Below are positions 1-8,533 of a stretch of DNA of 64,000 nt, piece by piece (the first letter of the stretch is position 1; each line of letters opens with the position of its first letter). The notes beneath the pieces are model-generated. The model ran no database searches, was not told where the DNA came from, and was given only the letters and a program-made list of their open reading frames with translations. The DNA lies in NCBI RefSeq assembly GCF_004006395.2, contig NZ_CP029758.2, forward strand, positions 2,356,001-2,420,000, in the 5' to 3' direction. The DNA is from Clostridium sp. AWRP. GTDB taxonomy: Bacteria > Bacillota > Clostridia > Clostridiales > Clostridiaceae. The position numbers and the translations under genes are program-made.

Positions 1-984
1 CAAGAAAGTTTTATAGAATATTATAAAAAGTGGGGTACAGAATTTACAAAGGATGAACTCTTGATAACTAACGGTGGAAGTGAAGCCATAATGCTTACTT
101 TTATGACTTTATGTGATCCTGGTGATGAAATACTCTCACCTGAGCCTTTTTATACAAATTATAACGGATTTGCACAAGTAGCTTCAGCTAAAATGGTTCC
201 TTATTTAACAAAAGCTGAAGAAGGATTTCATTTGCCACCTAAAGAAGTAATAGAAAGTAAAATAACTGATAAAACACGTGCTCTTATGATTTCAAATCCA
301 GGGAATCCAACTGGGACAGTGTATACTGCAGAAGAACTCAGGATGCTTGGAGATATAGCTAAAAAACATGATTTATTCTTAATTGCAGATGAAGTTTATA
401 GGGAATTTGTATATGATGGATTAAAATATACTTCAGCCCTTACTTTAAAGGACATTGAAGACAGAGTAATAATCGTAGACAGTATATCAAAGCGTTACAG
501 CGCTTGTGGTGCAAGAATTGGTCTGGTAGCTTCAAAGAATAAGAACCTTATTCATAATATAATGAAATTATGTCAGTCTAGACTTTGTGTACCTACAGTA
601 GAGCAGATAGGCGCTGCAGCTTTAAAAGATACTCCAGAAAGTTACTTCATTGAAACTAGAAAAGAGTACCAAAAAAGAAGAGATATACTTATGGATGGTC
701 TTAAAAAAATACCTGGAGTTGTATGTCAAAAGCCAACAGGTGCTTTCTACATAGTTGCTAAATTACCTGTCCCAGATGCAGAAGATTTTTCTAAATACTT
801 ATTAACTGAGTTTAATAAAGACGGCAAAACTGTAATGGTAGCACCTGCAGGAGGGTTCTATGCTACTCCTGGTCTTGGAAAAGATGAAGTGAGAATATCT
901 TATTGTTTAAATTGTGATGATTTAAAAGATGCTATGGATCTTTTAAAAGTAGCAATAGAAGAGTATCAAAAAGTTAAAAAATAA
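1..984 (+). CDS. PLP-dependent class I/II aminotransferase, 5'-truncated by window edge
   Basis: The reading frame is open from base 1, so the gene begins before the window; TTG at 61 is an internal codon, not the start. The visible 327 codons contain the fold type I aminotransferase landmarks: NPGNPTGTV (substrate and PLP contacts), ADEVYREF, and the Schiff-base lysine in DSISKRYSACGARIG (about residue 164 of the visible part), then the C-terminal PTGAFY region. It transfers an amino group between an amino acid and a 2-oxoacid in the cytoplasm. The overall look is AspB-like (aspartate/aromatic group), but the substrate cannot be read from sequence. It ends in a strong terminator shared with the convergent GNAT gene. 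Confidence 0.9.
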   Translation, partial: QESFIEYYKKWGTEFTKDELLITNGGSEAIMLTFMTLCDPGDEILSPEPFYTNYNGFAQVASAKMVPYLTKAEEGFHLPPKEVIESKITDKTRALMISNPGNPTGTVYTAEELRMLGDIAKKHDLFLIADEVYREFVYDGLKYTSALTLKDIEDRVIIVDSISKRYSACGARIGLVASKNKNLIHNIMKLCQSRLCVPTVEQIGAAALKDTPESYFIETRKEYQKRRDILMDGLKKIPGVVCQKPTGAFYIVAKLPVPDAEDFSKYLLTEFNKDGKTVMVAPAGGFYATPGLGKDEVRISYCLNCDDLKDAMDLLKVAIEEYQKVKK

Positions 985-990
985 ATTTTT

Positions 991-1027
991 AAAAAAGTTT
1001 CCATAATTATTTATGGAAACTTTTTTT
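991..1027. terminator. Bidirectional Rho-independent terminator
   Basis: A run of A, then the stem AAGTTTCCATAA/TTATGGAAACTT with a short loop, then a run of T. It works for either strand and separates the converging aminotransferase and GNAT genes. The last codons and stop of the GNAT gene lie inside the stem. Confidence 0.85.
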
Positions 1028-1894
1028 ATCCAATGTCCAGTTATACCTCTCACTTTCAATACGAAATCCCATGTTAGTATATAATTGTAAGGCTATATAA
1101 TTAGAACTTTTTACTTTTATTATTACTCTATTAAATCCACTATAGTACATTATTTTTAAAAGATAGATTAACAGTGCTTTGCCATACTTTTTCCCTCGAA
1201 ATTCTTTTAATATACCAAAGTTTACTATAACAGGTACATCATTTTCCATTACAATTTGACCATAACCTATATACTCATCATTTTGCTTTAGAAAAATTGC
1301 CCCCTTTTCAAAATAGTAATCTTGAGCTTCGTCAAAATATATATCCTCTAAAGTCAAAGGAACTCTAGTATCAGTTTTAAATATTTCATTTTGTATTTCA
1401 CATCTTTTTTGTTCATCTTTTCCCTTTTCAAATATTTTGAATTGAAGTTTTTCATCAAAAATTAATGGTATATTTTCAAGTAAATTTTTATAAAGTGTTA
1501 AAGTTCCCTCTCCTTTATTAAATCCAATACTTTTTAATAAATTGAAATTATAATTGTTGTTTTGACATATATATTTTATAGTACAGGGCTCTTTTATAGT
1601 GTTTATTAGATACCTATAAGGCGAATTATCTGGGGCAATGCAATTACATAATACATTCATGGCGTTTATAGTACACATCTTATTATAAGAGACATCAGAC
1701 CAAATATAGCCTATATAGTGTAAATCTTTTTTAATAAGTTTTACCCTTCTTCTTAAAATTAGCTGTTTAGCAAAATTATACCTATCATAGGTTTTAAAAA
1801 AATCCTCATTTACAGGATTAAATAAATATCTTTTATTGTTTAGCTCCCTAAAATATTTTAGATTCTTGTTTGTTAGTTTTACGCATTTATACAT
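1007..1894 (-). CDS. GNAT-family N-acetyltransferase with long N-terminal domain
   Basis: The protein has 295 residues. The last 130 or so form a GNAT acetyltransferase domain: a beta4 strand around IVNFGILKEF, the acetyl-CoA loop RGKKYGKALL, and the closing NYIALQLYTNMGF motif. The first 150 residues are lysine- and asparagine-rich with several cysteines and resemble a degenerate second GNAT half (LKSIGFNKGEGTLTLY resembles a GNAT C-terminus), so a tandem-GNAT architecture is likely. The substrate is unknown. The ATG at 1892-1894 is preceded by a GGGGAAA Shine-Dalgarno-like sequence. It is a single-gene unit. Confidence 0.75.
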   Translation of the reverse strand: MYKCVKLTNKNLKYFRELNNKRYLFNPVNEDFFKTYDRYNFAKQLILRRRVKLIKKDLHYIGYIWSDVSYNKMCTINAMNVLCNCIAPDNSPYRYLINTIKEPCTIKYICQNNNYNFNLLKSIGFNKGEGTLTLYKNLLENIPLIFDEKLQFKIFEKGKDEQKRCEIQNEIFKTDTRVPLTLEDIYFDEAQDYYFEKGAIFLKQNDEYIGYGQIVMENDVPVIVNFGILKEFRGKKYGKALLIYLLKIMYYSGFNRVIIKVKSSNYIALQLYTNMGFRIESERYNWTLDKKSFHK

Positions 1895-1966
1895 ACTCTA
1901 TTTTTCCCCATAGGATTATTATTTATTATAAGTATAAATTTAAAATAAATCTTGGTCAAATATATA

Positions 1967-1996
1967 AAGAGACCATCTCAGGTGATGATCTCTTAT
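1967..1996 (-). terminator. speD terminator hairpin
   Basis: AAGAGATCATCA and its imperfect complement GATGGTCTCTT flank a short loop; on the minus strand this is followed by TTTATAT. The speD stop codon lies in the upstream arm. Confidence 0.6.
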
Positions 1997-2373
1997 ATAT
2001 TTGAAGCTTTTACTTCTACAACTTGCTCAAATATACCTCTCTTTATTTCAGTTGCTGTCATATTTCTGGCATGAAACTTTTCAGTCATATAATTACATGC
2101 ATCCCAAGGATTTATTCTACTTCCACAAGTAAACACATCTACAGCGGCATAACCAAGTTCAGGCCATGTGTGAATAGTTAAGTGGGATTCAGATATTATT
2201 ACTACTCCACTTATTCCTTGAGGTTTAAATTCATGAAAAGCAACTTCTCTAACTTCGGCACCTGCCTTTATTGCAGAATCAATCATAATTTTTTCTATAA
2301 AATCTTTATTATTTAATATTTCAGCATCACATCCATAAATCTCTGCTAAAATATGTCTTCCTAATTCATGCAT
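1993..2373 (-). CDS. speD: S-adenosylmethionine decarboxylase proenzyme
   Basis: The product (126 aa) matches the prokaryotic class 1B AdoMetDC. The self-cleavage serine is Ser63 in ISESHLTIHTWPE; His68 and Cys83 (FTCGSR) sit exactly where the processing and catalytic acid residues are in this family. Autocleavage gives a beta chain and a pyruvoyl-bearing alpha chain. The enzyme decarboxylates SAM to supply aminopropyl groups for spermidine-type polyamines. No speE homologue or SAM riboswitch was seen nearby. The ATG follows a good AAGGGGGT ribosome binding site. It is a single-gene unit with its own promoter and terminator. Confidence 0.95.
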   Translation of the reverse strand: MHELGRHILAEIYGCDAEILNNKDFIEKIMIDSAIKAGAEVREVAFHEFKPQGISGVVIISESHLTIHTWPELGYAAVDVFTCGSRINPWDACNYMTEKFHARNMTATEIKRGIFEQVVEVKASNI

Positions 2374-2411
2374 GCTTCAACTTACCCCCTTAGAAAAAAT
2401 ACAACAATTAA

Positions 2412-2439
2412 ATTTTATCAAAAATAAGAGAAAAGTCAA
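2412..2439 (-). promoter_or_regulatory. Likely sigma-A promoter of speD
   Basis: On the minus strand TTGACT (-35) is followed after 16 bp by TAAAAT (-10), about 40 bp upstream of the speD start codon. The 219-bp gap between speD and ispH-S1 (2374-2592) otherwise shows no gene-like content. Confidence 0.6.
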
Positions 2440-2592
2440 TATAAACATGGCTATAAAATACTAGTTGGCAATAGCTCTATTTAATTAAACATTGCTCCCA
2501 TTTTCTATGTATATTGTATAAGAAATCAGAATTTACACAAAGTTTCTATTTTCTAATCCTTACTTCAGGGTAGTAAATTAAAAATATTTAAC

Positions 2593-4506
2593 TTAGATTT
2601 CATCTACTTCTTTTATACTTAACGCTATTTTTTCACTGTCTTTATTTACTTCAAGGATCTTAGCCTTTATTTCCTGACCTATTTTAAGTACATCTTCTGG
2701 TTTATCTATTCTCTTATGGCTTATTTGTGATATATGAACTAATGCATCTACACCTGGCTCTAATTCAACAAATGCACCAAAATTTGCAAATCTAACTACT
2801 TTACCAAGAACTACATTGCCAACAGGATATTTTATGTCTACGTTGATCCATGGGTCTTCCATGAGCTTTTTTAAAGATAAAGATAATTTTTTCTTTTCTT
2901 TATCAATGTCTAATATATAAACCTTAATCTTATCCCCGATTTTTAAAACATCACTTGGTTTTCCAACTCTTCCCCAGGAAAGTTCAGATACATGTAGAAG
3001 TCCGTCAACTCCTTGTACATCAACAAATGCGCCAAAATCAGTCAATCTTCTGACTTCACCATCTACTACAGTATCTTTTTCAAGCACATTCCAAGTCTGT
3101 TCTTCCATTTTTTCTCTTTCCATTCTCAAAAGGTCTCTTCTTGAAGCTACTATTCTTGTACCTTTCTTTTCTTCCTTAAATTCAATTATAGTTACATCAA
3201 GCTCTTTATCTACATATTGAGAAAGATCATCTACATGGTATAATTCTACATGAGAAGCAGGTATAAAGACCCTAGCACCTTTGTAATTGGCAACAAGACC
3301 TCCATTTACAGCTTCCTTTACAATAACCTTTAATACCTGACTATTTCCATTAGCTTCTTTTAATTCTTTATAAGCATTTTCTCTTTCTAATTCTATTTTA
3401 GATAATACCACATACCCATCTTCATTTTGTCTTCTTATTACTTTCACATATAATTCATCTCCACAATGAATTAATTCTTCTAAGTTGTCACTTTCATTTT
3501 TTGTTATTTCACGTTTTGGAAGTACACCTTCTGATTTATATCCTATATTTAAAAAAACCTCTTTTTCATTTACAGATATTACTGTACCCTTAATTTTTTC
3601 ACCTAATATTATTTGGGTATCATTTTTGTCCATATAAGATAGTTGCTCATTTAATTCTAAATTTTTGTCATCACTCATTTTTAAAATTGCCTCCTTTATT
3701 ATCCAATCTGGTGTTGAAGCTCCTGCTGTAACACCTATAGTTTTAATTTTATTACAATTACTTATATCATCAGGTATTTCTCCTGAATTTTCAACATAAA
3801 TAGTATTATTGCAGTTATCTTTACATATTTCATAAAGTTTAGTGGTATTAGAACTATTTTTACCACCTATTACTACCATCATATCTACTTCTTTAGAAAT
3901 ATCTGCTGCTGCCTTCTGACGAAATTCTGTAGCACTGCATATAGTATTAAAAGCAATAAATTCTTTGCACTTTTTAGCCACTATACTAAGCACTTTCTCC
4001 CAGTTAGATTGTTTTTCTGTAGTTTGAGAAACTATACACAGTTTTGATGGTAATTTTTCTAAATTGATACCATCTTTAGATATTAAAGCCTTATTTTCGC
4101 ACCATCCATTTATTCCAATTACTTCAGGATGATTTTTATCTCCTACTATTAATATAGAATACCCTAATTTATAATATTCTTGTACTTTTCTTTGTATATT
4201 TAAAACATATGGGCAAGTTGCATTTACTATGTTTATTTTTTTATTTTTTAAAGTAAAAAATATTTTTTCGGGAACACCATGAGAACGTATTATAACCACA
4301 TCATCTTCCCTTAGATTATCTATATTATCTATTTCTATAGGATATATACCTTTTTCCTTTAATTTATTTACTACATCACTATTATGAATCAAAGGACCTA
4401 AAGTATATATTTTTTTATTAAATTTTTTTTGAGTCTTTAAGGATTCTTCTACAGCTCTTTTTACTCCAAAACAAAATCCTGATTTGTCTGCTAAAATAAT
4501 GTTCAA
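2593..4506 (-). CDS. ispH: IspH (HMBPP reductase) fused to ribosomal protein S1-like domains
   Basis: This 637-aa bifunctional protein has two parts. Residues about 1-285 are IspH, the [4Fe-4S] enzyme of the last step of the MEP isoprenoid pathway. Its cluster cysteines are seen in GFCFGV, NATCPYV and NTICSAT, with the conserved histidines in LIHNSDVV and IRSHGVPE. Residues about 300-637 hold four S1 RNA-binding repeats; the third and fourth are the best (DFGAFVDVQGVDGLLHVSEL, NFGAFVELEPGVDALVHIS). The fusion is a known clostridial arrangement. I place the start at the TTG at 4504-4506 behind AAGGTGAT, because it begins directly at the IspH N-terminus and leaves a 19-bp gap to cmk; an in-frame start at 4542 would overlap cmk. 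Confidence 0.92.
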   Translation of the reverse strand: MNIILADKSGFCFGVKRAVEESLKTQKKFNKKIYTLGPLIHNSDVVNKLKEKGIYPIEIDNIDNLREDDVVIIRSHGVPEKIFFTLKNKKINIVNATCPYVLNIQRKVQEYYKLGYSILIVGDKNHPEVIGINGWCENKALISKDGINLEKLPSKLCIVSQTTEKQSNWEKVLSIVAKKCKEFIAFNTICSATEFRQKAAADISKEVDMMVVIGGKNSSNTTKLYEICKDNCNNTIYVENSGEIPDDISNCNKIKTIGVTAGASTPDWIIKEAILKMSDDKNLELNEQLSYMDKNDTQIILGEKIKGTVISVNEKEVFLNIGYKSEGVLPKREITKNESDNLEELIHCGDELYVKVIRRQNEDGYVVLSKIELERENAYKELKEANGNSQVLKVIVKEAVNGGLVANYKGARVFIPASHVELYHVDDLSQYVDKELDVTIIEFKEEKKGTRIVASRRDLLRMEREKMEEQTWNVLEKDTVVDGEVRRLTDFGAFVDVQGVDGLLHVSELSWGRVGKPSDVLKIGDKIKVYILDIDKEKKKLSLSLKKLMEDPWINVDIKYPVGNVVLGKVVRFANFGAFVELEPGVDALVHISQISHKRIDKPEDVLKIGQEIKAKILEVNKDSEKIALSIKEVDEI

Positions 4507-4525
4507 TTTTATCACCTTAATTATA

Positions 4526-5191
4526 TTATCTATGTTCTTCAATATACTTTTTTATATAGGATGAAATTATTTGTACAACTTCAGAAAGAGAGAGAAAAGA
4601 TGAATCTATCTCTACAGCATCTTCAGCCTTTACAAAAGGTGAAGAGGATCTATGTGAATCTATATGATCTCTTTTAATTATGTCATTTAGTATTTCGTCA
4701 TAGTTTACAGATATATTTTTTTGACTCAGTTCGTTATATCTTCTTTTAGCTCTTTCCTCTGGACTAGCAGTTAGAAAAAATTTTAAAGGTGCATTTTTTA
4801 AAACAACACTGCCAATATCTCTTCCATCCATAATTACATTATATTCTCCTGCCATTTGCTGTTGCAACTTTACAAGTAATTTTCGAACATCAGAAATTGC
4901 AGCATAATTGGATACAGTATTGCTTATTGTAGGATGCTTTATACTTTCAGTTAAGTCTTCTCCATTTACAATTAACTTCTCTCCTTCAAAATGCATTTTA
5001 AGTGATTTTGTGATTTCACATACTTTATTTACATCTGTGCAGCTTATATTTTGTCTTATACACATAAGAGTAACTGCTCTATACATAGCTCCAGTATTTA
5101 TGTACATAAAATTAAATTTTTTGGCTACTATATTTGCTATGGTGCTTTTACCGGCAGCTGCAGGTCCGTCTATTGCTACAGATATTTTCAA
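4526..5191 (-). CDS. cmk: Cytidylate kinase
   Basis: The product is 221 aa with the P-loop GPAAAGKSTIA at residues 9-19, the NMP-binding region (NTGAMYRAVT), DGRDIGSVVL and the LID region (RAKRRYNEL). It phosphorylates CMP and dCMP. The start is TTG, with an AAAGGCGG site upstream. It sits just upstream of ispH-S1, the common cmk-ispH-S1 order of clostridia, and the two are probably co-transcribed. Confidence 0.95.
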   Translation of the reverse strand: MKISVAIDGPAAAGKSTIANIVAKKFNFMYINTGAMYRAVTLMCIRQNISCTDVNKVCEITKSLKMHFEGEKLIVNGEDLTESIKHPTISNTVSNYAAISDVRKLLVKLQQQMAGEYNVIMDGRDIGSVVLKNAPLKFFLTASPEERAKRRYNELSQKNISVNYDEILNDIIKRDHIDSHRSSSPFVKAEDAVEIDSSFLSLSEVVQIISSYIKKYIEEHR

Positions 5192-5308
5192 AATGTTATT
5201 CCGCCTTTCTTAAAATAGTACATATAGGGATAAAAATTTACATATCCACATTCTATTATAATTCTATATAAAACTATAAAATCCTTTATTTTATGATATT
5301 ATATAAAA

Positions 5309-6547
5309 TTAGTTATTTTCTTTAATATTAGCAATATCATTTCCTGCTAAAAAACCGGTAGATAAAGCAATTTGCATATTAAATCCTCCAGTATAAGCAT
5401 CTACATCTATTAATTCTCCTCCAAAATATAAGTTTGAAATTATTTTAGATTTCATATTAGATGGATCTATTTCTTTAACAGTTATACCTCCAGAAGTTAC
5501 TATAGCTTCAGCTATAGGACGAAGTTCTTTTATATTCATTGATAAATTTTGAAACAAATTTACTAATGTATGTCTTTCAAGTTTTGTTATAGAATTAACT
5601 TTTTTATTTGGATCTATATTACTTAAACTTACAATTACATCTATTAATTTTTTAGGAAGAAGGTCATCCAGGGAATTTTTAAAACTTTTATTTGAATACT
5701 TAAAAAAGTCATTTTGTATTCTTTTATCTAATTCTTCAAAATTAAGAGCAGGTTTTAGATTTATAACTGCCTTTAAATTATGTTTGCTTTCTATAACCCT
5801 ACTTCCACTTAATACTATAGGTCCAGAAATACCAAAATGGGTAAACAACATTTCTCCAAATTCCTTATATAACGTATTTTTTTTAGAATCTATTATACTT
5901 AGTTCTACATTCTTTAACGAAAGTCCCTGAAGAGATTTGATCCAATCATCACTTATTTCTATTGGAACTAAAGCAGGATTTATAGGTGTTATAGTATGAC
6001 CTACATCTTTTGCCATTTTGTAACCATCTCCGGTAGAACCAGTTTGGGGATAAGACATTCCTCCTGTGCACAATATAAAATAATCGCCCTTCATTATGGA
6101 ATTATCTTGAAGCTGAATTGATTCTATACTATTTTCTCTACAGATAAATTTTGTAACCTTGGAGTTTAATTTTATAACAACCCTTTTTCTAAGTAATTCT
6201 TTTTCCATAGCACTAATTAAGTCTGAAGATTTATCAGATTCAGGAAAAACCCTATCTCCTCTTTCAACTTTCAATTTAACTTTTAAATTATTGAAAAAAT
6301 TTATAGTATCATTGTTTGTAAACGAATAAAGAGAGCTGTATAAAAAATTTGGATTTCGAGGAATGTAATCAAAAAATTCACTTATATCTTTTGAATTGGT
6401 TATATTACACCTTCCTTTCCCCGATATAAACATTTTTTTACCTAACTTGTTGTTTTTTTCAACTAAAATGACATCGTTATTTTTTGCTGCATTTATGGCT
6501 GCCATCATACCAGAAGGGCCACCACCAATTACTATTACTTTTGACAT
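5309..6547 (-). CDS. HI0933/BaiN-type NAD(P)/FAD-dependent oxidoreductase
   Basis: The 412-aa flavoprotein starts with the dinucleotide fold VIVIGGGPSGMMAAINAA, followed by GRCNITN, the LCTGGMSYPQTGSTGDGY segment and a C-terminal FAD motif (GGELIDVDAYTGGFNMQIALSTG). This is the HI0933-like family (PF03486), whose best-known clostridial relative is BaiN; most members have no proven substrate. I choose the ATG at 6545-6547, which begins just before the Rossmann motif; an in-frame start exists at 6574. It precedes cmk in the same direction. Confidence 0.85.
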   Translation of the reverse strand: MSKVIVIGGGPSGMMAAINAAKNNDVILVEKNNKLGKKMFISGKGRCNITNSKDISEFFDYIPRNPNFLYSSLYSFTNNDTINFFNNLKVKLKVERGDRVFPESDKSSDLISAMEKELLRKRVVIKLNSKVTKFICRENSIESIQLQDNSIMKGDYFILCTGGMSYPQTGSTGDGYKMAKDVGHTITPINPALVPIEISDDWIKSLQGLSLKNVELSIIDSKKNTLYKEFGEMLFTHFGISGPIVLSGSRVIESKHNLKAVINLKPALNFEELDKRIQNDFFKYSNKSFKNSLDDLLPKKLIDVIVSLSNIDPNKKVNSITKLERHTLVNLFQNLSMNIKELRPIAEAIVTSGGITVKEIDPSNMKSKIISNLYFGGELIDVDAYTGGFNMQIALSTGFLAGNDIANIKENN

Positions 6548-6633
6548 TAATCCACACACCTTATTTTCTTTCAAATGCCTAATCTAAAATGGACAAATTC
6601 AAAATAAATTCGTCCCTTGTAGAAAATTCATCT

Positions 6634-7518
6634 TTAATTTTGTTCTCTAAAAGAATATACTTGATACTCTTTCCAAATATCTTCTAAATCTGAAAAAGTG
6701 GAAGATATTTTATCCTTTTCCTGCATACCTACAGCTACTATTAAAGCATTGATTACACTTAAAGGTGCCACTAATGAATCTACAAAAGAAGCCATATTAC
6801 TTTGTGCTATTAATGTATAATCTGCTCTTGCTGCAAGTGGTGATAGAAGACTATCTGTAATAGCAACTACTTTTGCATTCCTACTTTTAGCAAATGTTAA
6901 GGACTCAATAGTTCTTACTGCATATCTTGGAAATCCTATACCTATTACTAAATCATCTCCAGTTAAATTTATCATCTGTTCAAAAATATCACTTATTCCA
7001 TATCCAACAACTTTTACGTTATCCAATATCAAATTTAAATAAAATCCTAAAAAATCTGCAATTGCAGTGGAACTTCTAAGACCTATTATATATATTTTTT
7101 TAGCTTTGAATATGCTTTCAATTACATCGTCAAAAGTTTTATGATTTATCTTTTCTAGTGTAGCTCTTATGTTTTCCATATCTGATTTTAAAACACTTTT
7201 TAAGGGACTTTCCTGACTTACAAAATCATTTGATAATTCAATCCTTTGTACTGTAGTTAATTTATTTTTTATTAGTTCTTGAAGAGATTTCTGCAATTTA
7301 GGATATCCTGAAAATCCAAGTTCATTTGCAAACCTAACTACTGTTGATTCACTTACACCTACACTCACACCTAATTTAGCAGCTGTCATAAAAGCAGCTT
7401 TATCATAATGTTTTAATATATATTCAGCTATTAATTTTTGGCCTTTGCTCAATCTTGGAAATTTAACTTGAATTGTTCTTATTAGGTCGTGATTGTCAAC
7501 ATTCTCCATTTGCTTCAT
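6634..7518 (-). CDS. RpiR/MurR-family transcriptional regulator
   Basis: The product is 294 aa. Residues about 10-85 are the N-terminal RpiR helix-turn-helix (VGVSESTVVRFANELGFSGYPKLQ). Residues about 125-260 are a SIS sugar-phosphate-binding domain (IIGLRSSTAIADFLGFYLN, VIGIGFPRYAVRTIE, AITDSLLSPLA). Such regulators respond to phosphosugars. No sugar-catabolic gene is adjacent, so the target cannot be inferred. The start lies behind AAGGAATG. Confidence 0.88.
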   Translation of the reverse strand: MKQMENVDNHDLIRTIQVKFPRLSKGQKLIAEYILKHYDKAAFMTAAKLGVSVGVSESTVVRFANELGFSGYPKLQKSLQELIKNKLTTVQRIELSNDFVSQESPLKSVLKSDMENIRATLEKINHKTFDDVIESIFKAKKIYIIGLRSSTAIADFLGFYLNLILDNVKVVGYGISDIFEQMINLTGDDLVIGIGFPRYAVRTIESLTFAKSRNAKVVAITDSLLSPLAARADYTLIAQSNMASFVDSLVAPLSVINALIVAVGMQEKDKISSTFSDLEDIWKEYQVYSFREQN

Positions 7519-7681
7519 TCCTTTCTTTCATTACTATAATTTTTGCAATATTTACTTCAGTTTAACATCTATTGACCAAATTTTCAATAGATTATTCATT
7601 TGTTTATCTAATTTTTCCCTTAATTTTTTGTATATTACTTGATAATTGATACTTTTATTAAGAATAAAGCAATACGCAAAT

Positions 7682-8395
7682 TTAATTTTTTATATATTTT
7701 ATTTCATCCTCATTCAAATATCTCCATTTTCCTTCTTCCAAATTTCCTACATCTATATTACCTATAGAAATTCTAGTCAAAGATATTACCGGATGTCCAA
7801 TAGCATCACACATCTTTCTTATCTGCCTATTTTTCCCCTCATGTATCTTTATTCTAACTTTGGAATTATTCTTGCTCTTATTTACATTAAGTATATTAAA
7901 ATCTGCTTTGGCTGTTATATAACCATCTATATTTACTCCATTTTTAAATTTTTCTATATCTTCCTTTGAAGGGATTCCCTTTATAACTGCAACATAGACT
8001 TTATTTTTCTCCATTTTAGGATGGGCTACTTTATTGTACACTTCTCCATCGTTAGTAAGTATAATGATACCAGAAGTGTTATAATCCAACCTACCTATTG
8101 GATATATTCGTTCTTTTACTTTCACAATATCTAAAATAGTATTCCTTCCCCGGTCATCCTTAACTGTAGAAACATATCCTGTAGGTTTATTCAATAGTAT
8201 ATATACTTTTTTGCTTTCTTTTTGAATTTCTACATCATCTACAGTAATTTTGTCTATTTTATCATCAATTTTTGTTCCTAAGTTTTTAATAGTTACTCCA
8301 TTTACTTTAACTCTTCCCTGCAATATTATGCTTTCACATTTTCTCCTTGAAGCTATACCACAGTAAGCCATATATTTTTGTAATCTTTCTACCAT
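7682..8395 (-). CDS. rluB: 23S rRNA pseudouridine synthase, RluB/RsuA family
   Basis: The N-terminal S4 RNA-binding domain (ERLQKYMAYCGIASRRKCESIILQG read in two parts) is followed by the pseudouridine synthase core with the catalytic aspartate in GRLDYNTSGIIILTNDG, and the KNRQIRKMCDAIGHPV motif. The length (237 aa) fits RluB of Gram-positives. The ATG at 8393-8395 has a GTAGGTG ribosome binding site; a GTG lies three codons upstream. Assignment to RluB rather than RluE/RluF/RsuA rests on general similarity. Confidence 0.88.
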   Translation of the reverse strand: MVERLQKYMAYCGIASRRKCESIILQGRVKVNGVTIKNLGTKIDDKIDKITVDDVEIQKESKKVYILLNKPTGYVSTVKDDRGRNTILDIVKVKERIYPIGRLDYNTSGIIILTNDGEVYNKVAHPKMEKNKVYVAVIKGIPSKEDIEKFKNGVNIDGYITAKADFNILNVNKSKNNSKVRIKIHEGKNRQIRKMCDAIGHPVISLTRISIGNIDVGNLEEGKWRYLNEDEIKYIKN

Positions 8396-8493
8396 AATTA
8401 ACACCTACCTATATACTCTTTAATTCACAATTCACAGCTCACAATTAATGAAAACTTTTCTTCTAAAATAGAAAAATCAATTATATACAATAT

Positions 8494-8530
8494 AAATAAT
8501 CCTCAATGACGTTGTCATTAAGGATTATTT
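8494..8530 (-). terminator. Glycosyltransferase gene terminator
   Basis: The arms AATAATCCT-AATGAC and GTCATT-AGGATTATT form a long near-perfect stem directly after the glycosyltransferase stop codon. Confidence 0.75.
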
Positions 8531-8533
8531 ATA

